Origin: Streptomyces pacificus
GTDB taxonomy: Bacteria; Actinomycetota; Actinomycetes; Streptomycetales; Streptomycetaceae
Length of the DNA stretch: 64,000 nucleotides
Direction of reading: 5' to 3'
NCBI RefSeq assembly: GCF_011766325.1
Contig: NZ_BLLG01000024.1
Span: forward strand, 1 to 64,000
In this document: piece by piece, positions 23,632-34,326 of the stretch
How the letters are laid out: the number at the start of each line of letters is the position of its first letter
Position numbering within the stretch: position 1 is the stretch's first letter
Notes under the pieces: generated by a model
The model's input: only the letters and a program-made list of their open reading frames with translations
Told to the model about the DNA's origin: nothing
Databases searched by the model: none
Made by a program: the position numbers and the translations under genes

Positions 23632-24126
23632 TCAGTGCCCGCCGCCCTGGGCTTCGAGGCGCTTGAAGGAGGCCTCGATCTCGGCCTCGGCCTCGGCCCG
23701 GCCGACCCAGTTGGCGCCCTCGACGCTCTTGCCCGGCTCCAGGTCCTTGTAGACCTCGAAGAAGTGCTGGATCTCCAGTCGGTCGAACTCCGACACGTGG
23801 TGGATGTCCCTCAGGTGCTCCACACGCGGGTCGGACGCCGGGACGCAGAGCAGCTTGTCGTCGCCGCCGGCCTCGTCGGTCATCCGGAACATGCCGATGG
23901 CGCGGCACTTGATCAGGCAGCCGGGGAAGGTCGGCTCGTCCAGGATGACCAGGGCGTCGAGCGGGTCGCCGTCCTCGCCCAGGGTGTTCTCGACGAAGCC
24001 GTAGTCGGCCGGGTAGCTGGTCGAGGTGAAGAGGCGACGGTCCAGGCGGATCCGGCCGGTCTCGTGGTCCACCTCGTACTTGTTCCGCGACCCCTTCGGG
24101 ATCTCGATGGTGACGTCGAACTCCAC
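23632..24126 (-). CDS. ppa: inorganic pyrophosphatase
   Basis: 164 residues from GTG 24126, with GGAGGAG 8 bases upstream. This is a family I soluble pyrophosphatase with EIPKGSRNKYEVDHETG, the active-site signature DGDPLDALV, and the catalytic/metal residues in FEVYKDLE. It hydrolyses pyrophosphate and drives biosynthetic reactions. The length matches small bacterial enzymes. It is divergent from dacB across 120 bases. Confidence 0.95.
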   Translation of the reverse strand: MEFDVTIEIPKGSRNKYEVDHETGRIRLDRRLFTSTSYPADYGFVENTLGEDGDPLDALVILDEPTFPGCLIKCRAIGMFRMTDEAGGDDKLLCVPASDPRVEHLRDIHHVSEFDRLEIQHFFEVYKDLEPGKSVEGANWVGRAEAEAEIEASFKRLEAQGGGH

Positions 24127-24246
24127 GGGTGGCACTCCTCCATGATCAACATGAACAACATGATCAACACATATGTAGGTGACGCGGCTGTCCGCAGTGA
24201 TTAAGTGTCCCCTACGCAGGTGTGTGATCGCGAAAGGGGCCGACCG
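24127..24246. promoter_or_regulatory. divergent ppa/dacB promoter with AT-rich direct repeat
   Basis: An unusually AT-rich patch (24141-24175) lies 15-50 bases upstream of the ppa start codon. It carries CATGATCAACA twice (24141-24151 and 24159-24169). It may be a promoter or operator for ppa; the repeat spacing of 18 bases is close to two helix turns. Confidence 0.5.
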
Positions 24247-25656
24247 ATGGTGCCTGACCGGGGAACATGGCAGCTCACTGCGGGTGCGGCCGTGGCCGGC
24301 CTCGCCTTCGCGGCAGCGGCGGTGACCGCGGCCGGCCCCTGGGACGACGGCCAGCGTAGGGCCGAGCGCGAGCATGCGGCGGCCCACGGCCGGACAGGTG
24401 GCGCAGATCACCAGGCCGGGGGGAGGGGGCGCGAGGAGGCGGAGGCACCCCGCCCCGCGCCGGCGCCGAGCGCCCCCGGTGTACTCCATGCCGCGAGCGC
24501 CCCCACGGTGCCGGCGATCGCGCCCGCCGCGCTCGCCGACGCCCTGGGCCCCCTGCTGGACGATCCGGGCCTCGGCCCGATGCGCTCCGCCTCCGTCGTG
24601 GACGCCGCCACCGGGGGGCAGCTGTACGGCCGGGACACCGGCACGGCCATGGTTCCCGCCTCCACGGTCAAGATCGCCACAGCCGCGGCGGTGCTGTCCG
24701 CCACCAGCCCTGCGCACCGCATCCCCACCAGGGTCGTCGCCACCCCGGACTTCCGGGGGATCACCCTGGTCGGCGGCGGTGACCCCACACTCGACCTGCC
24801 CCGGATGCGGACCCTCGCCGACCGGACCGCGAAGGCCCTGCGCGACCGGGGCGTCACCACCATCCGGCTCACCTACGACACCTCGCTCTACCGGGGCCCC
24901 CTGATCCACCCCATCGGCGCCGGCAACGACAACATCGCCCCCGTCACCGCCCTGATGGTCAACGCGGGGCGCCTCGACGACTCGACGGAGGGCCCCGCAC
25001 CCCGCAGTGCCGACCCGGCGGGTGACGCCGCCCGCGCCTTCGTCGGCCTGCTCAGCGAGCACGGCGTGAACACCGACTCGGGGCCGGCCCCGGGCAAGGC
25101 CCCGGCGAAGGGGCCCGCCCTCGCCGCCACGTACTCGGCGCCGGTCCCGGTACTCGTCGAGCGGATGCTGACCAACAGCGACAACGACCTCGCCGAGGCG
25201 CTGGCCCGGCAGACCGCGCTCGCCACGCGCCGTCCGGCGAGCTTCGCCGGGGCGGAGGCCGCGGTGACCGACCGGCTCACGAGGCTGAAGCTGCCCCTGA
25301 CCGGAGCGCGCTTCGCCGACGGCAGCGGGCTGAACCGCGCCGACAGGGTCTCGGCCGCACTCCTCACCACACTGCTGGTCCGGGCCGCCGATCCCGCCCG
25401 CCCCGAGCTGCGCCCCGTGCTCACCGGCCTGCCCGTCGCGGGCTTCACGGGCACGCTCAGCGGTCGTGCCGCCGCCGGTTCCGGAGGTCTGGTGCGGGCC
25501 AAGACCGGCACGCTCAGCGGCGTGGACACCCTCGCCGGAACGGTGTCGTCCGCCGACGGCCGGCTGCTCGCCTTCGCCTTCCTCGCCGGCGACACGCCGT
25601 CCGCGTCAGCGGCGCGCCCTGCGCTGGACCGCCTCGCGGCGGCTCTCCTGCCCTGA
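24247..25656 (+). CDS. dacB: D-alanyl-D-alanine carboxypeptidase/endopeptidase (PBP4, DacB)
   Basis: 469 residues from ATG 24247. An N-terminal signal or anchor helix (TAGAAVAGLAFAAAAVTAAG, about 11-30) is followed by an Ala/Pro/Glu-rich linker. The peptidase S13 domain has Ser139-x-x-Lys142 (PASTVKIATA), the SxN motif in TNSDNDLAEAL, and the KTG box in RAKTGTLSGV. It trims peptidoglycan stem peptides outside the membrane and binds penicillin. It begins a co-directional run with the zincin, tilS, hpt and ftsH genes. A second S13 enzyme is encoded at 60649-62292. Confidence 0.92.
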   Translation: MVPDRGTWQLTAGAAVAGLAFAAAAVTAAGPWDDGQRRAEREHAAAHGRTGGADHQAGGRGREEAEAPRPAPAPSAPGVLHAASAPTVPAIAPAALADALGPLLDDPGLGPMRSASVVDAATGGQLYGRDTGTAMVPASTVKIATAAAVLSATSPAHRIPTRVVATPDFRGITLVGGGDPTLDLPRMRTLADRTAKALRDRGVTTIRLTYDTSLYRGPLIHPIGAGNDNIAPVTALMVNAGRLDDSTEGPAPRSADPAGDAARAFVGLLSEHGVNTDSGPAPGKAPAKGPALAATYSAPVPVLVERMLTNSDNDLAEALARQTALATRRPASFAGAEAAVTDRLTRLKLPLTGARFADGSGLNRADRVSAALLTTLLVRAADPARPELRPVLTGLPVAGFTGTLSGRAAAGSGGLVRAKTGTLSGVDTLAGTVSSADGRLLAFAFLAGDTPSASAARPALDRLAAALLP

Positions 25657-26207
25657 CCCCGCCGCGGTCCCTGCGGTCTCCGCAGATCCGTTCGCTCCGG
25701 TACCGCTTCGTCCCAGCGGTACCGCTTCGTCCCGGCGGTCCCGGCGGTGCCTTTGGTCCGGTGCACCGGCTGGACGCAGTCGTTCCGGCGTTCCCGGCGT
25801 CCGAGCCGCCGGTACGCAGCCCCGTGCCCGCCGTCCGGTTCCGCGGTCATCTCTTCCGTGGTTCCCGCGAGCGGGCCTGGCATACGCGGTGCCGTCGGCG
25901 TCTCCGCTGATCCCGGTGATCCCGCTGATCCCGGTGGCCCCGGTCGCCCGGCGTCAGTGTCATGCCCCGCCCTCGGCCGCCTCGTGGCGGCTCTCCGGTC
26001 ATGCCCCGGCCTACCGCCCTTACCGCAGGCGCGCCTGTCACCCCGCCACCGGCGGCCCGCCCTCGCACGCCCGTCCCGCCACGCCAGGGCGGGCACGGGA
26101 GCCGGCATGGACCGTCGGCGAGGCGTGGCACCTTGGGGACTCCCGCGTCCGCGGGCCCGGCAGCCGACGCCTCACCGTGCGCCGGGGTGACAACGTACGG
26201 TTGACGC
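25657..26207. other. intergenic region with 19-bp direct repeat
   Basis: No gene is supported in 551 bases. GGTACCGCTTCGTCCCAGC at 25699-25717 is repeated with one change at 25718-25736. Further CCCGGYG-rich short repeats follow. The promoter of the zincin gene must lie near the right end. Confidence 0.4.
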
Positions 26208-27335
26208 ATGACGCGCATCGGTGGTGCCGAGATGGTCGACTGGAACCTCGCGGTCGCGACCGCGATCCGCCTCGTCCGGCCGGGGCCGGACGTCACCCGA
26301 GAAGAGGCCCGTGCCGTCGTCGCCGAACTGCGGCGGCACGCCAAGGCCTCCGAGGAGCACGTCCGCGACTTCACCCGGATGATCCCCGACGGACACGAAC
26401 CCGAGGACACCCCGGTCCTCGTCGTCGACAGACCGGGCTGGGTCAAGGCGAATGTCGCGGGCTTCCGCGCACTGCTGAAACCCCTGATCGACAAGATGGA
26501 GGAGCGCCGCGCCGGCACCGCCGGCGGAGCCGTGCTGGGCGCCGTCGGCGGCAAGGTGACCGGAGTCGAGCTGGGCATGCTGCTGTCGTTCCTCGCCTCC
26601 CGGGTCCTCGGCCAGTACGAGACGTTCGCCCCGCCGACGCGCGAGCTGCCCGGGGCGCCCGGCAGCGGTGGCAGGCTGCTCCTGGTCGCACCGAACATCG
26701 TCCATGTGGAACGCGAACTCGACGTGGCCCCGCACGACTTCCGGTTGTGGGTGAGCCTGCACGAGGAGACCCACCGCACCCAGTTCACCGCCGTGCCCTG
26801 GCTGCGCGACCACCTCAAGGGCGAGATCCAGGCCTTCCTCGCCGAGACCGACGTGGACCCCATGACCGTGCTCGAACGACTGCGCGAGGCAGCTCAGACG
26901 CTCGCCGGCGGCCGTCCCGAGGGCGAGCGGGACGAGGGGCGCTCGCTGGTCGAGATCGTCCAGAGTCCCGAGCAGCGCGAGATCCTCGGCCGGCTCACCG
27001 CGGTGATGTCCCTGCTCGAGGGCCACGCCGACTATGTGATGGACGGTGTGGGGCCGCAGGTCGTGCCGTCCGTGGCGGAGATCCGCGAGAAGTTCCAGCA
27101 GCGCCGCGCCCGGGGCGCCTCCCGCCTCGACCTCGCGCTGCGCAAGCTCCTCGGCCTGGACGCCAAACTGCGCCAGTACCGGGACGGCGAGCGGTTCGTG
27201 CGGGCCGTCGCCGAGGAGGTCGGCATGGATGGCTTCAACCGGGTCTGGACCTCGCCCAACACCCTGCCCACCAAGGCCGAGATCACCAGACCGGCGGACT
27301 GGATCGCGAGGGTGCACCGGAGGGCGGACTCCTGA
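26208..27335 (+). CDS. zinc-dependent metalloprotease-like protein, DUF2342 (F420-associated)
   Basis: 375 residues from ATG 26208. It is a zincin-like fold with HEETH at about 185-189 (LWVSLHEETHRTQF), flanked by VAPNIVHVERELDVAPHDF and a later GHADYVMDG that may supply the third ligand. The family (DUF2342/zincin_2) is actinobacterial and has been described as associated with coenzyme F420-containing genomes, but its substrate is unknown. It is predicted cytoplasmic. It lies between dacB and tilS in the same direction, about 550 bp after dacB. Confidence 0.85.
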   Translation: MTRIGGAEMVDWNLAVATAIRLVRPGPDVTREEARAVVAELRRHAKASEEHVRDFTRMIPDGHEPEDTPVLVVDRPGWVKANVAGFRALLKPLIDKMEERRAGTAGGAVLGAVGGKVTGVELGMLLSFLASRVLGQYETFAPPTRELPGAPGSGGRLLLVAPNIVHVERELDVAPHDFRLWVSLHEETHRTQFTAVPWLRDHLKGEIQAFLAETDVDPMTVLERLREAAQTLAGGRPEGERDEGRSLVEIVQSPEQREILGRLTAVMSLLEGHADYVMDGVGPQVVPSVAEIREKFQQRRARGASRLDLALRKLLGLDAKLRQYRDGERFVRAVAEEVGMDGFNRVWTSPNTLPTKAEITRPADWIARVHRRADS

Positions 27336-27432
27336 ACCCGCCGGAACCGCCGGACCCGCCGGACCCGCTGGACCCGCTGGACCCGCCGGACCCGCTGGAC
27401 CCGCCGGACCCGCTGGACCCGCCGGACCCGCT
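27335..27432 (+). repeat. 9-bp tandem repeat (CCG-CYG-GAC)
   Basis: About ten units of CCGCCGGAC or CCGCTGGAC start at the stop codon of the zincin gene. If translated in the +1-shifted frame the tract would encode Pro-Pro-Asp/Pro-Leu-Asp repeats, but no gene starts or ends there. It fills the left part of the 326-bp gap before tilS. Confidence 0.7.
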
Positions 27433-27661
27433 GAATCTGCTGGGCCTTCTGAGGATCCTGAGCCCCTGTGCGGCCGACGGCAGACGGGCGCCCTCGTAAT
27501 CACCCGTCCGAGGGACCGTGGGCGGTGGGTAGGCGTGCAATGCTCGGGGAACGGTGCGGTTCTGTCACCATCGGGACACTCTGAGTGACCGAATCCTCCT
27601 CGCCTCCGCCTCCTCCGTACGGAGGCACCCCGACCACCCCGACTCCACGAAGGGCACGGAC

Positions 27662-28714
27662 ATGGGTCCGCATCCTGCGGTCGCGGCGATACGCCTGGCG
27701 GTCCGCCGCGTACTGCACGACGTACTGAACGAACTGAACAAGATCCCGAGCGCCGCACCCCGCTCCGGGGGGTGCTCCACCGCCGCGCCGGGCTCGGACG
27801 ACCGCCCCGTCGTGCTGGTCGCCTGCTCCGGTGGCGCCGACTCCATGGCGCTCGCCTCCGCACTCGCCTTCGAGGCCCCCAAGCTCGCCGTCCGCGCCGG
27901 CGCCGTCACCGTCGACCACGGCCTGCAGCCCGGATCCGACCTCCGCGCCGCCGAGGTGGCGGCCCGGCTCACGGTCATGGGACTGGACCCCGTCGAATCC
28001 GTCGCCGTGACCGTCGGCCGCGCCGGCGGCCCCGAGGCCGCCGCCCGGGACGCCCGCTACGCCGCCCTCGACGAGGCCGCCGAGCGGCACGCAGCCGCCG
28101 CCGTGCTCCTCGGCCACACCCGCGACGACCAGGCGGAGACCGTCCTCCTCGGCCTTGCCAGAGGCTCCGGCATCCGCTCGCTGTCCGGCATGGCGGACGT
28201 CTCCGGCGCCGGCGGCCGCTACCGGCGCCCTTTCCTCCGGCTCGACCGGCAGACGGCCCGCAAGGCGTGCCTGGTCCAGCACCTGCCCGTCTGGGACGAC
28301 CCGATGAACGCCGATCCCGCCTACACCCGCTCCCGGCTGCGCCACGAGGGCCTGCCCGCGCTGGAGAAGGCGCTGGGCAAGGGTGTGGTCGAGGCGCTGG
28401 CGCGCACCGCCCGGCTCTCCCGCGACGACGCCGACGCGCTGGACGCCTGGGCCGCGCAGGCCGACGAGGCCGTCCGCGACGACGCGGGGCTGCTCGAATG
28501 CGCGAAGCTGTACGCACTGCCTCCCGCCGTTCGCCGCCGGGTGCTCCGCAGGGCCCTGGTGGCAGCCGGTTCACCTGCGGGTTCGCTGTTCGCCCGGCAT
28601 GTCGAGGAGGTCGAGCGGCTCATCGTCGGCTGGCGGGGGCAGAAGCCCCTCAACCTGCCCGGCCGGGTCGAGGCGCGCCGCCAGGGTGGCAGACTGGTCA
28701 TTCGGCAGAGCTGA
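27662..28714 (+). CDS. tilS: tRNA(Ile)-lysidine synthetase
   Basis: 350 residues from ATG 27662 (GAAGGGC upstream). The PP-loop ATPase motif is VACSGGADSMALASAL near residues 50-65, followed by TVDHGLQPGSD, LLGHTRDDQAETVLLGLARGSG and WDDPMNADPAYTRSRLR, all diagnostic for TilS. The enzyme converts C34 of tRNA-Ile(CAU) to lysidine so that AUA is read as Ile. The C-terminal part is short, as in other actinobacteria. It precedes hpt, the order conserved in many bacteria (tilS-hpt-ftsH). Confidence 0.95.
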   Translation: MGPHPAVAAIRLAVRRVLHDVLNELNKIPSAAPRSGGCSTAAPGSDDRPVVLVACSGGADSMALASALAFEAPKLAVRAGAVTVDHGLQPGSDLRAAEVAARLTVMGLDPVESVAVTVGRAGGPEAAARDARYAALDEAAERHAAAAVLLGHTRDDQAETVLLGLARGSGIRSLSGMADVSGAGGRYRRPFLRLDRQTARKACLVQHLPVWDDPMNADPAYTRSRLRHEGLPALEKALGKGVVEALARTARLSRDDADALDAWAAQADEAVRDDAGLLECAKLYALPPAVRRRVLRRALVAAGSPAGSLFARHVEEVERLIVGWRGQKPLNLPGRVEARRQGGRLVIRQS

Positions 28715-28762
28715 GCCGTTAGCGGGCCGGGTGCCGGGACGCCGAGACAGAAAGCGACGCGG

Positions 28763-29317
28763 GTGAACGAGAAGGACATGGGAGCCGATCTCAAATCGGT
28801 GCTCATCACCAAGGAAGAGATCGACGCGAAGCTGGCCGAGCTGGCCGCGAAGATCGATGCGGAGTACGCGGGCAAGGACCTGCTCATCATCGGGGTCCTC
28901 AAGGGCGCCGTGATGGTGATGGCGGACCTGGCGCGTGCCCTGTCCACGCCCGTCACCATGGACTGGATGGCGGTGTCCTCGTACGGCGCGGGCACCCAGT
29001 CCTCCGGAGTGGTCCGCATCCTCAAGGACCTGGACACCGACATCAAGGGCAGGCACGTCCTGATCGTCGAGGACATCATCGACTCCGGTCTGACCCTGTC
29101 CTGGCTGCTGTCGAACCTCGGCTCCCGCGAGCCGGCCTCGCTCGAGGTCTGCACGCTGCTCCGGAAGCCGGACGCCGCCAAGGTGGCGATCGACGTGAGG
29201 TGGATCGGGTTCGACATCCCGAACGAGTTCGTCGTGGGCTACGGCCTCGACTACGCGGAGAAGTACCGCAACCTCCCGTTCGTGGGTACCCTCGCGCCCC
29301 ACGTGTACGGGGGCTGA
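28763..29317 (+). CDS. hpt: hypoxanthine phosphoribosyltransferase
   Basis: 184 residues from GTG 28763 (ATG 28778 is possible). The PRPP-binding loop is VLIVEDIIDSGLTLSWLL, and other family segments are IGVLKGAVMVMADLAR and MAVSSYGAGTQSSG. The enzyme salvages hypoxanthine and guanine to IMP and GMP. It lies between tilS and ftsH in the same direction. Confidence 0.95.
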   Translation: MNEKDMGADLKSVLITKEEIDAKLAELAAKIDAEYAGKDLLIIGVLKGAVMVMADLARALSTPVTMDWMAVSSYGAGTQSSGVVRILKDLDTDIKGRHVLIVEDIIDSGLTLSWLLSNLGSREPASLEVCTLLRKPDAAKVAIDVRWIGFDIPNEFVVGYGLDYAEKYRNLPFVGTLAPHVYGG

Positions 29318-29515
29318 GGCGCGCGGCGCGGCCCGGGGAACCCCGACCGCTGTCCCGCCGTTGGAGCAGGGGAAGGCGGTCCCGAGTGACAATGCTGGGG
29401 TACCGTCCGAAGAACAGTCTTTCAGTCAGACTCACAGCAGCAGTCTTCAGAGCAGCAGTCTCAGAGCAGCATTTACCTACGGGCAGGAGGGACGGGGCGA
29501 CACCGCTCCGTATGG
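29318..29515. promoter_or_regulatory. ftsH leader with CAG-rich direct repeats
   Basis: The 198-base gap contains repeated AGCAGCAGTCT/CAGAGCAGC units (about 29431-29471) in an unusually AG/CT-patterned stretch, then AGGAGGG at 29486-29492. That Shine-Dalgarno-like sequence is about 24 bases from the ftsH ATG, farther than usual. Confidence 0.4.
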
Positions 29516-31540
<2,025 letters not shown>

Positions 31541-31552
31541 CCAGGCATGACG

Positions 31553-31622
31553 CGGCGGTGAAAGCCGCCGTACCGGAATGAACGCCGCACCACCCGGGTT
31601 CTAGCCTGGGAGGTGCGGCGTT
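31553..31622 (+). terminator. two consecutive hairpins between ftsH and folE
   Basis: Hairpin 1 has CGGCGG (31553-31558) paired with CCGCCG (31565-31570), 12 bases after the ftsH stop. Hairpin 2 spans 31581-31622, with arms AACGCCGCACC and GGTGCGGCGTT plus an inner CCCGGG/CCTGGG pairing. Together they form a plausible terminator or attenuator separating ftsH from folE. Confidence 0.55.
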
Positions 31623-31657
31623 CTCGCGCCGCGGCAGAGCACAGGAACGAGGCACAG

Positions 31658-32263
31658 ATGACCGACCCGGTGACGCTGGACGGCGAGGGTTCGATCGGCG
31701 AGTTCGACGAGAAGCGCGCCGAGAACGCCGTACGCGAGCTCCTCGTCGCCGTCGGGGAGGACCCGGACCGCGAGGGGCTGAGGGAGACCCCCGCGCGGGT
31801 GGCACGGGCCTACAGGGAGATATTCGCGGGGCTCTGGCAGCGGCCCGAGGACGTGCTCACCACGACGTTCGATCTCGGCCACGACGAGATGGTCCTGGTG
31901 AAGGACATCGAGCTGGTGAGTTGCTGCGAGCATCACCTGGTGCCTTTCCGGGGTGTCGCCCACGTCGGCTACATCCCGTCGACCACGGGCAAGATCACCG
32001 GCCTGTCCAAGCTCGCCCGCCTCGTCGACGTGTTCGCCCGCCGTCCGCAGGTGCAGGAGCGTCTGACCACGCAGATCGCGGACTCCCTGATGGAGATCCT
32101 GGAGCCGCGCGGGGTCATCGTGGTCATCGAGTGCGAGCACATGTGCATGTCGATGCGCGGCATCCGCAAGCCGGGCGCGAAGACGATCACCTCGGCCGTG
32201 CGCGGCCAGCTCCGCGATGTCGCCACGCGCAACGAGGCGATGAGCCTCATCATGGCGCGCTGA
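31658..32263 (+). CDS. folE: GTP cyclohydrolase I
   Basis: 201 residues from ATG 31658 with GAGG upstream. It shows family motifs VSCCEHHLVPFRGVAHVGYIP (zinc Cys and His), SKLARLVDVFARRPQVQERLT, VVIECEHMCMSMRGIRKPG (second zinc Cys) and the ending SLIMAR. It makes 7,8-dihydroneopterin triphosphate from GTP, the first step of folate synthesis. The other folate genes lie just downstream in convergent orientation (32650-35645). Confidence 0.96.
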   Translation: MTDPVTLDGEGSIGEFDEKRAENAVRELLVAVGEDPDREGLRETPARVARAYREIFAGLWQRPEDVLTTTFDLGHDEMVLVKDIELVSCCEHHLVPFRGVAHVGYIPSTTGKITGLSKLARLVDVFARRPQVQERLTTQIADSLMEILEPRGVIVVIECEHMCMSMRGIRKPGAKTITSAVRGQLRDVATRNEAMSLIMAR

Positions 32264-32649
32264 CCCTCTCTCCGGTCCCTCTGCCGCACCGGTGATCCGT
32301 GATCCGGCGGACGATGTGCCGGGACGGGAACCGCGCCGCGGAACGGGCGGAAAAGCCACGGGGGCGGCCCACCGCCACCCGGAGGCCGGTCCGGTCGTGC
32401 GGAGTGCCGGAGTGCCGTCCGGCGCGCGACGCCCATGGGCGGGGTGCTCGCGCTCCGCTCGAACCGGGCGCGGAGGCCTGCTGCCGGCCTGCCCGTGCCG
32501 CGTCGAACCGCGGAGTACCCCGGGCCGCGCGGGATGGGGCGCTCCCGCCGCCCTACGGCAGGGACAGAGCCTCACCACGCCGCCTCACCGCGGTCGGCCT
32601 CACCGCGGTCGGCCTCGGTGCGTCGTCCCCAGGCCGGCCCGTGCCGTCC
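32264..32649. other. intergenic region between convergent genes
   Basis: No gene is seen in 386 bases. A short tandem duplication (CTCACCGCGGTCGGC, about 32584-32613) is the only notable pattern. Confidence 0.35.
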
Positions 32650-33138
32650 TCAGTGCGCCGGAACCTGGCCCGTGCCGTCGTCCTCGTCGTCCGGGAGTGT
32701 GCAGACCCGCTCCACGAACAGACCCGCAGCGATCACCGCGATGCCCGCCAGCACCGCGAATCCGGCATAGATCGCCTGGTCGCGGCGGGCGGGGACATCG
32801 AGTGAGCCGAGCAGGAAGACGCCGACACCGCCGTACACACCGCTGACGAGCGCTGCCACGAGGGCGCTCGCCTGGCCGAAGACGACAGCGCGGGCGGCCA
32901 TCAGCGGCTCGACTCCCTTGGCCCCCTGGCGGCGCTCCCGCTGGGCCCGCAGCCGGGCGCGCAGCGACAGCGCGGTCGCCAGGAGGATCGCGGCGATCGC
33001 CGCCAGGACGACGGGCGCGGCCAGCGGAACGCTCGGCAGTGTGCCCACCGAGTCCCACAGCCGGGCGCCGCCCCAGGACAGCACCCCGGCCGCCGCGAAC
33101 AGCCCGGCCAGTACCCCAAGCCGTAGTTGCTTCACCAC
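32650..33138 (-). CDS. DUF3180 membrane protein
   Basis: 162 residues from GTG 33138. It has four predicted transmembrane helices (about 7-26, 42-58, 82-112 and 124-145) with a basic loop RARLRAQRERRQG. The sequence pattern (ARAVVFGQASALVAALVSGVYGGVGVFLL) matches the actinobacterial DUF3180 family, whose genes regularly follow folK. The function is unknown. It is the last gene of the minus-strand folate operon, 51 bases after folK. Confidence 0.85.
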   Translation of the reverse strand: MVKQLRLGVLAGLFAAAGVLSWGGARLWDSVGTLPSVPLAAPVVLAAIAAILLATALSLRARLRAQRERRQGAKGVEPLMAARAVVFGQASALVAALVSGVYGGVGVFLLGSLDVPARRDQAIYAGFAVLAGIAVIAAGLFVERVCTLPDDEDDGTGQVPAH

Positions 33139-33189
33139 GCGCCCCTGTGTCCTTCGTGTCGGTGCCGGAGACCCTGAAGAGCGTAACGA

Positions 33190-33777
33190 CTACTCGGGGA
33201 GGCGGAGTTCCAGGTCCTCGCGCGGATCGACACCCGTCGGCCCCATGCGGTCCAGCAGCTCCGCGATGCCGCCACGGCCGGGCAGCCGGGCCTCGGGCTC
33301 CACGTCGTGCCACGGGGCGAGGACGAAGGCGCGCTCGTGCGCCCGGGGATGCGGAAGGGTGAGGAGCGGATCGTCCGAGACCACGTCCGCGTACGCCACG
33401 ATGTCGACGTCGATCGTGCGCGGACCCCAGCGCTCCTCGCGCACCCGGTCGAACGCCTCCTCGATCGCCTGGCCGCGCTCCAGCAGGGAGGCGGGCGGCA
33501 GGGTCGTCCTGACGAGCACCACGGCGTTGAAGTACGACGGCTGGGTGCCCGGCTCGACGCCCCAGGGTTCCGTCTCGTACACCGGCGAGACCGCCCTGAC
33601 CCGCACGCCGGGAGTGTCCTCCAGCAGGTCCACGGCGCCCTGGAGCGTCTCCAGCCGGTTGCCCAGGTTGGATCCGAGCGCGATCACGGCGCGTTTGGGG
33701 TTGGACAGGGTGACGTCGGCCGCGTCGACCTGCTCGACGACGGCGGTGGGCACGGGCTGCACGGTGGGGTCGCTCAT
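33190..33777 (-). CDS. folK: 2-amino-4-hydroxy-6-hydroxymethyldihydropteridine pyrophosphokinase
   Basis: 195 residues from ATG 33777, overlapping the folB stop (ATGA). HPPK motifs are VIALGSNLGNRLETLQGAVDLL, YETEPWGV, and the catalytic signature RWGPRTIDVDIVAY, followed by LPHPRAHERAFVLAPW. It transfers pyrophosphate from ATP to 6-hydroxymethyl-dihydropterin. About 27 residues precede the conserved core, a common actinobacterial extension. Confidence 0.96.
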   Translation of the reverse strand: MSDPTVQPVPTAVVEQVDAADVTLSNPKRAVIALGSNLGNRLETLQGAVDLLEDTPGVRVRAVSPVYETEPWGVEPGTQPSYFNAVVLVRTTLPPASLLERGQAIEEAFDRVREERWGPRTIDVDIVAYADVVSDDPLLTLPHPRAHERAFVLAPWHDVEPEARLPGRGGIAELLDRMGPTGVDPREDLELRLPE

Positions 33778-34133
33778 GCACGGCTCCGGGTGATGGTGAT
33801 GGTGACATCGTCGAACGGGACGGTGATCGGGGCGTCCGGCTTGTGCACGACGACCTCGACCTCCTGGACGCCGGCGTGCCCGAGGCACCGCCGGGCGATG
33901 CGCTCGGCCAGCGTCTCGATCAGGTCCACCGGCTCCCCCTGGACGACATCGGCGACCTCCTCCGCCACCACTCCGTAGTGAACGGTCTTCGCCAGGTCGT
34001 CGTCGGCCGCCGCGGGACGGGTGTCGAGGCCGAGCACCACGTCCACGACGAAGATCTGGCCCTCCTCGCGCTCCCGGGGGAAGACGCCGTGGTGCCCGCG
34101 GGCCCTCAGGCCGCGCAGCGCGACACGATCCAC
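33774..34133 (-). CDS. folB: dihydroneopterin aldolase
   Basis: 119 residues from GTG 34133, chosen because AGGAG lies 8 bases upstream; GTG 34142 would overlap that site. FolB features are LRGLRARGHHGVFPREREEGQIFVVDVVLG, VHYGVVAEEV, PVDLIETLAERIARRCL and VEVVVHKPDAPI. It cleaves dihydroneopterin to 6-hydroxymethyl-dihydropterin and glycolaldehyde. It is translationally coupled to folK. About 190 bases separate it from the NTF2-like gene upstream. Confidence 0.95.
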   Translation of the reverse strand: MDRVALRGLRARGHHGVFPREREEGQIFVVDVVLGLDTRPAAADDDLAKTVHYGVVAEEVADVVQGEPVDLIETLAERIARRCLGHAGVQEVEVVVHKPDAPITVPFDDVTITITRSRA

Positions 34134-34326
34134 GCGAATCACTCCTGCTGTCGTAGTCCGGCGAGTACGCGGCCGCGTGGCTGGCGGCAGCGGTGCACGG
34201 ATGCGAATCTACCTGCGGGCTCGGACACACCCTGCCCGCGGGGGCCGCGGACGGAAAGCGCCGGCGCCGCCGGCCGCCCCTGCCCGCAGCCGCGCAAACC
34301 AACCTCCCACAAGCCGGTGTACCCAC

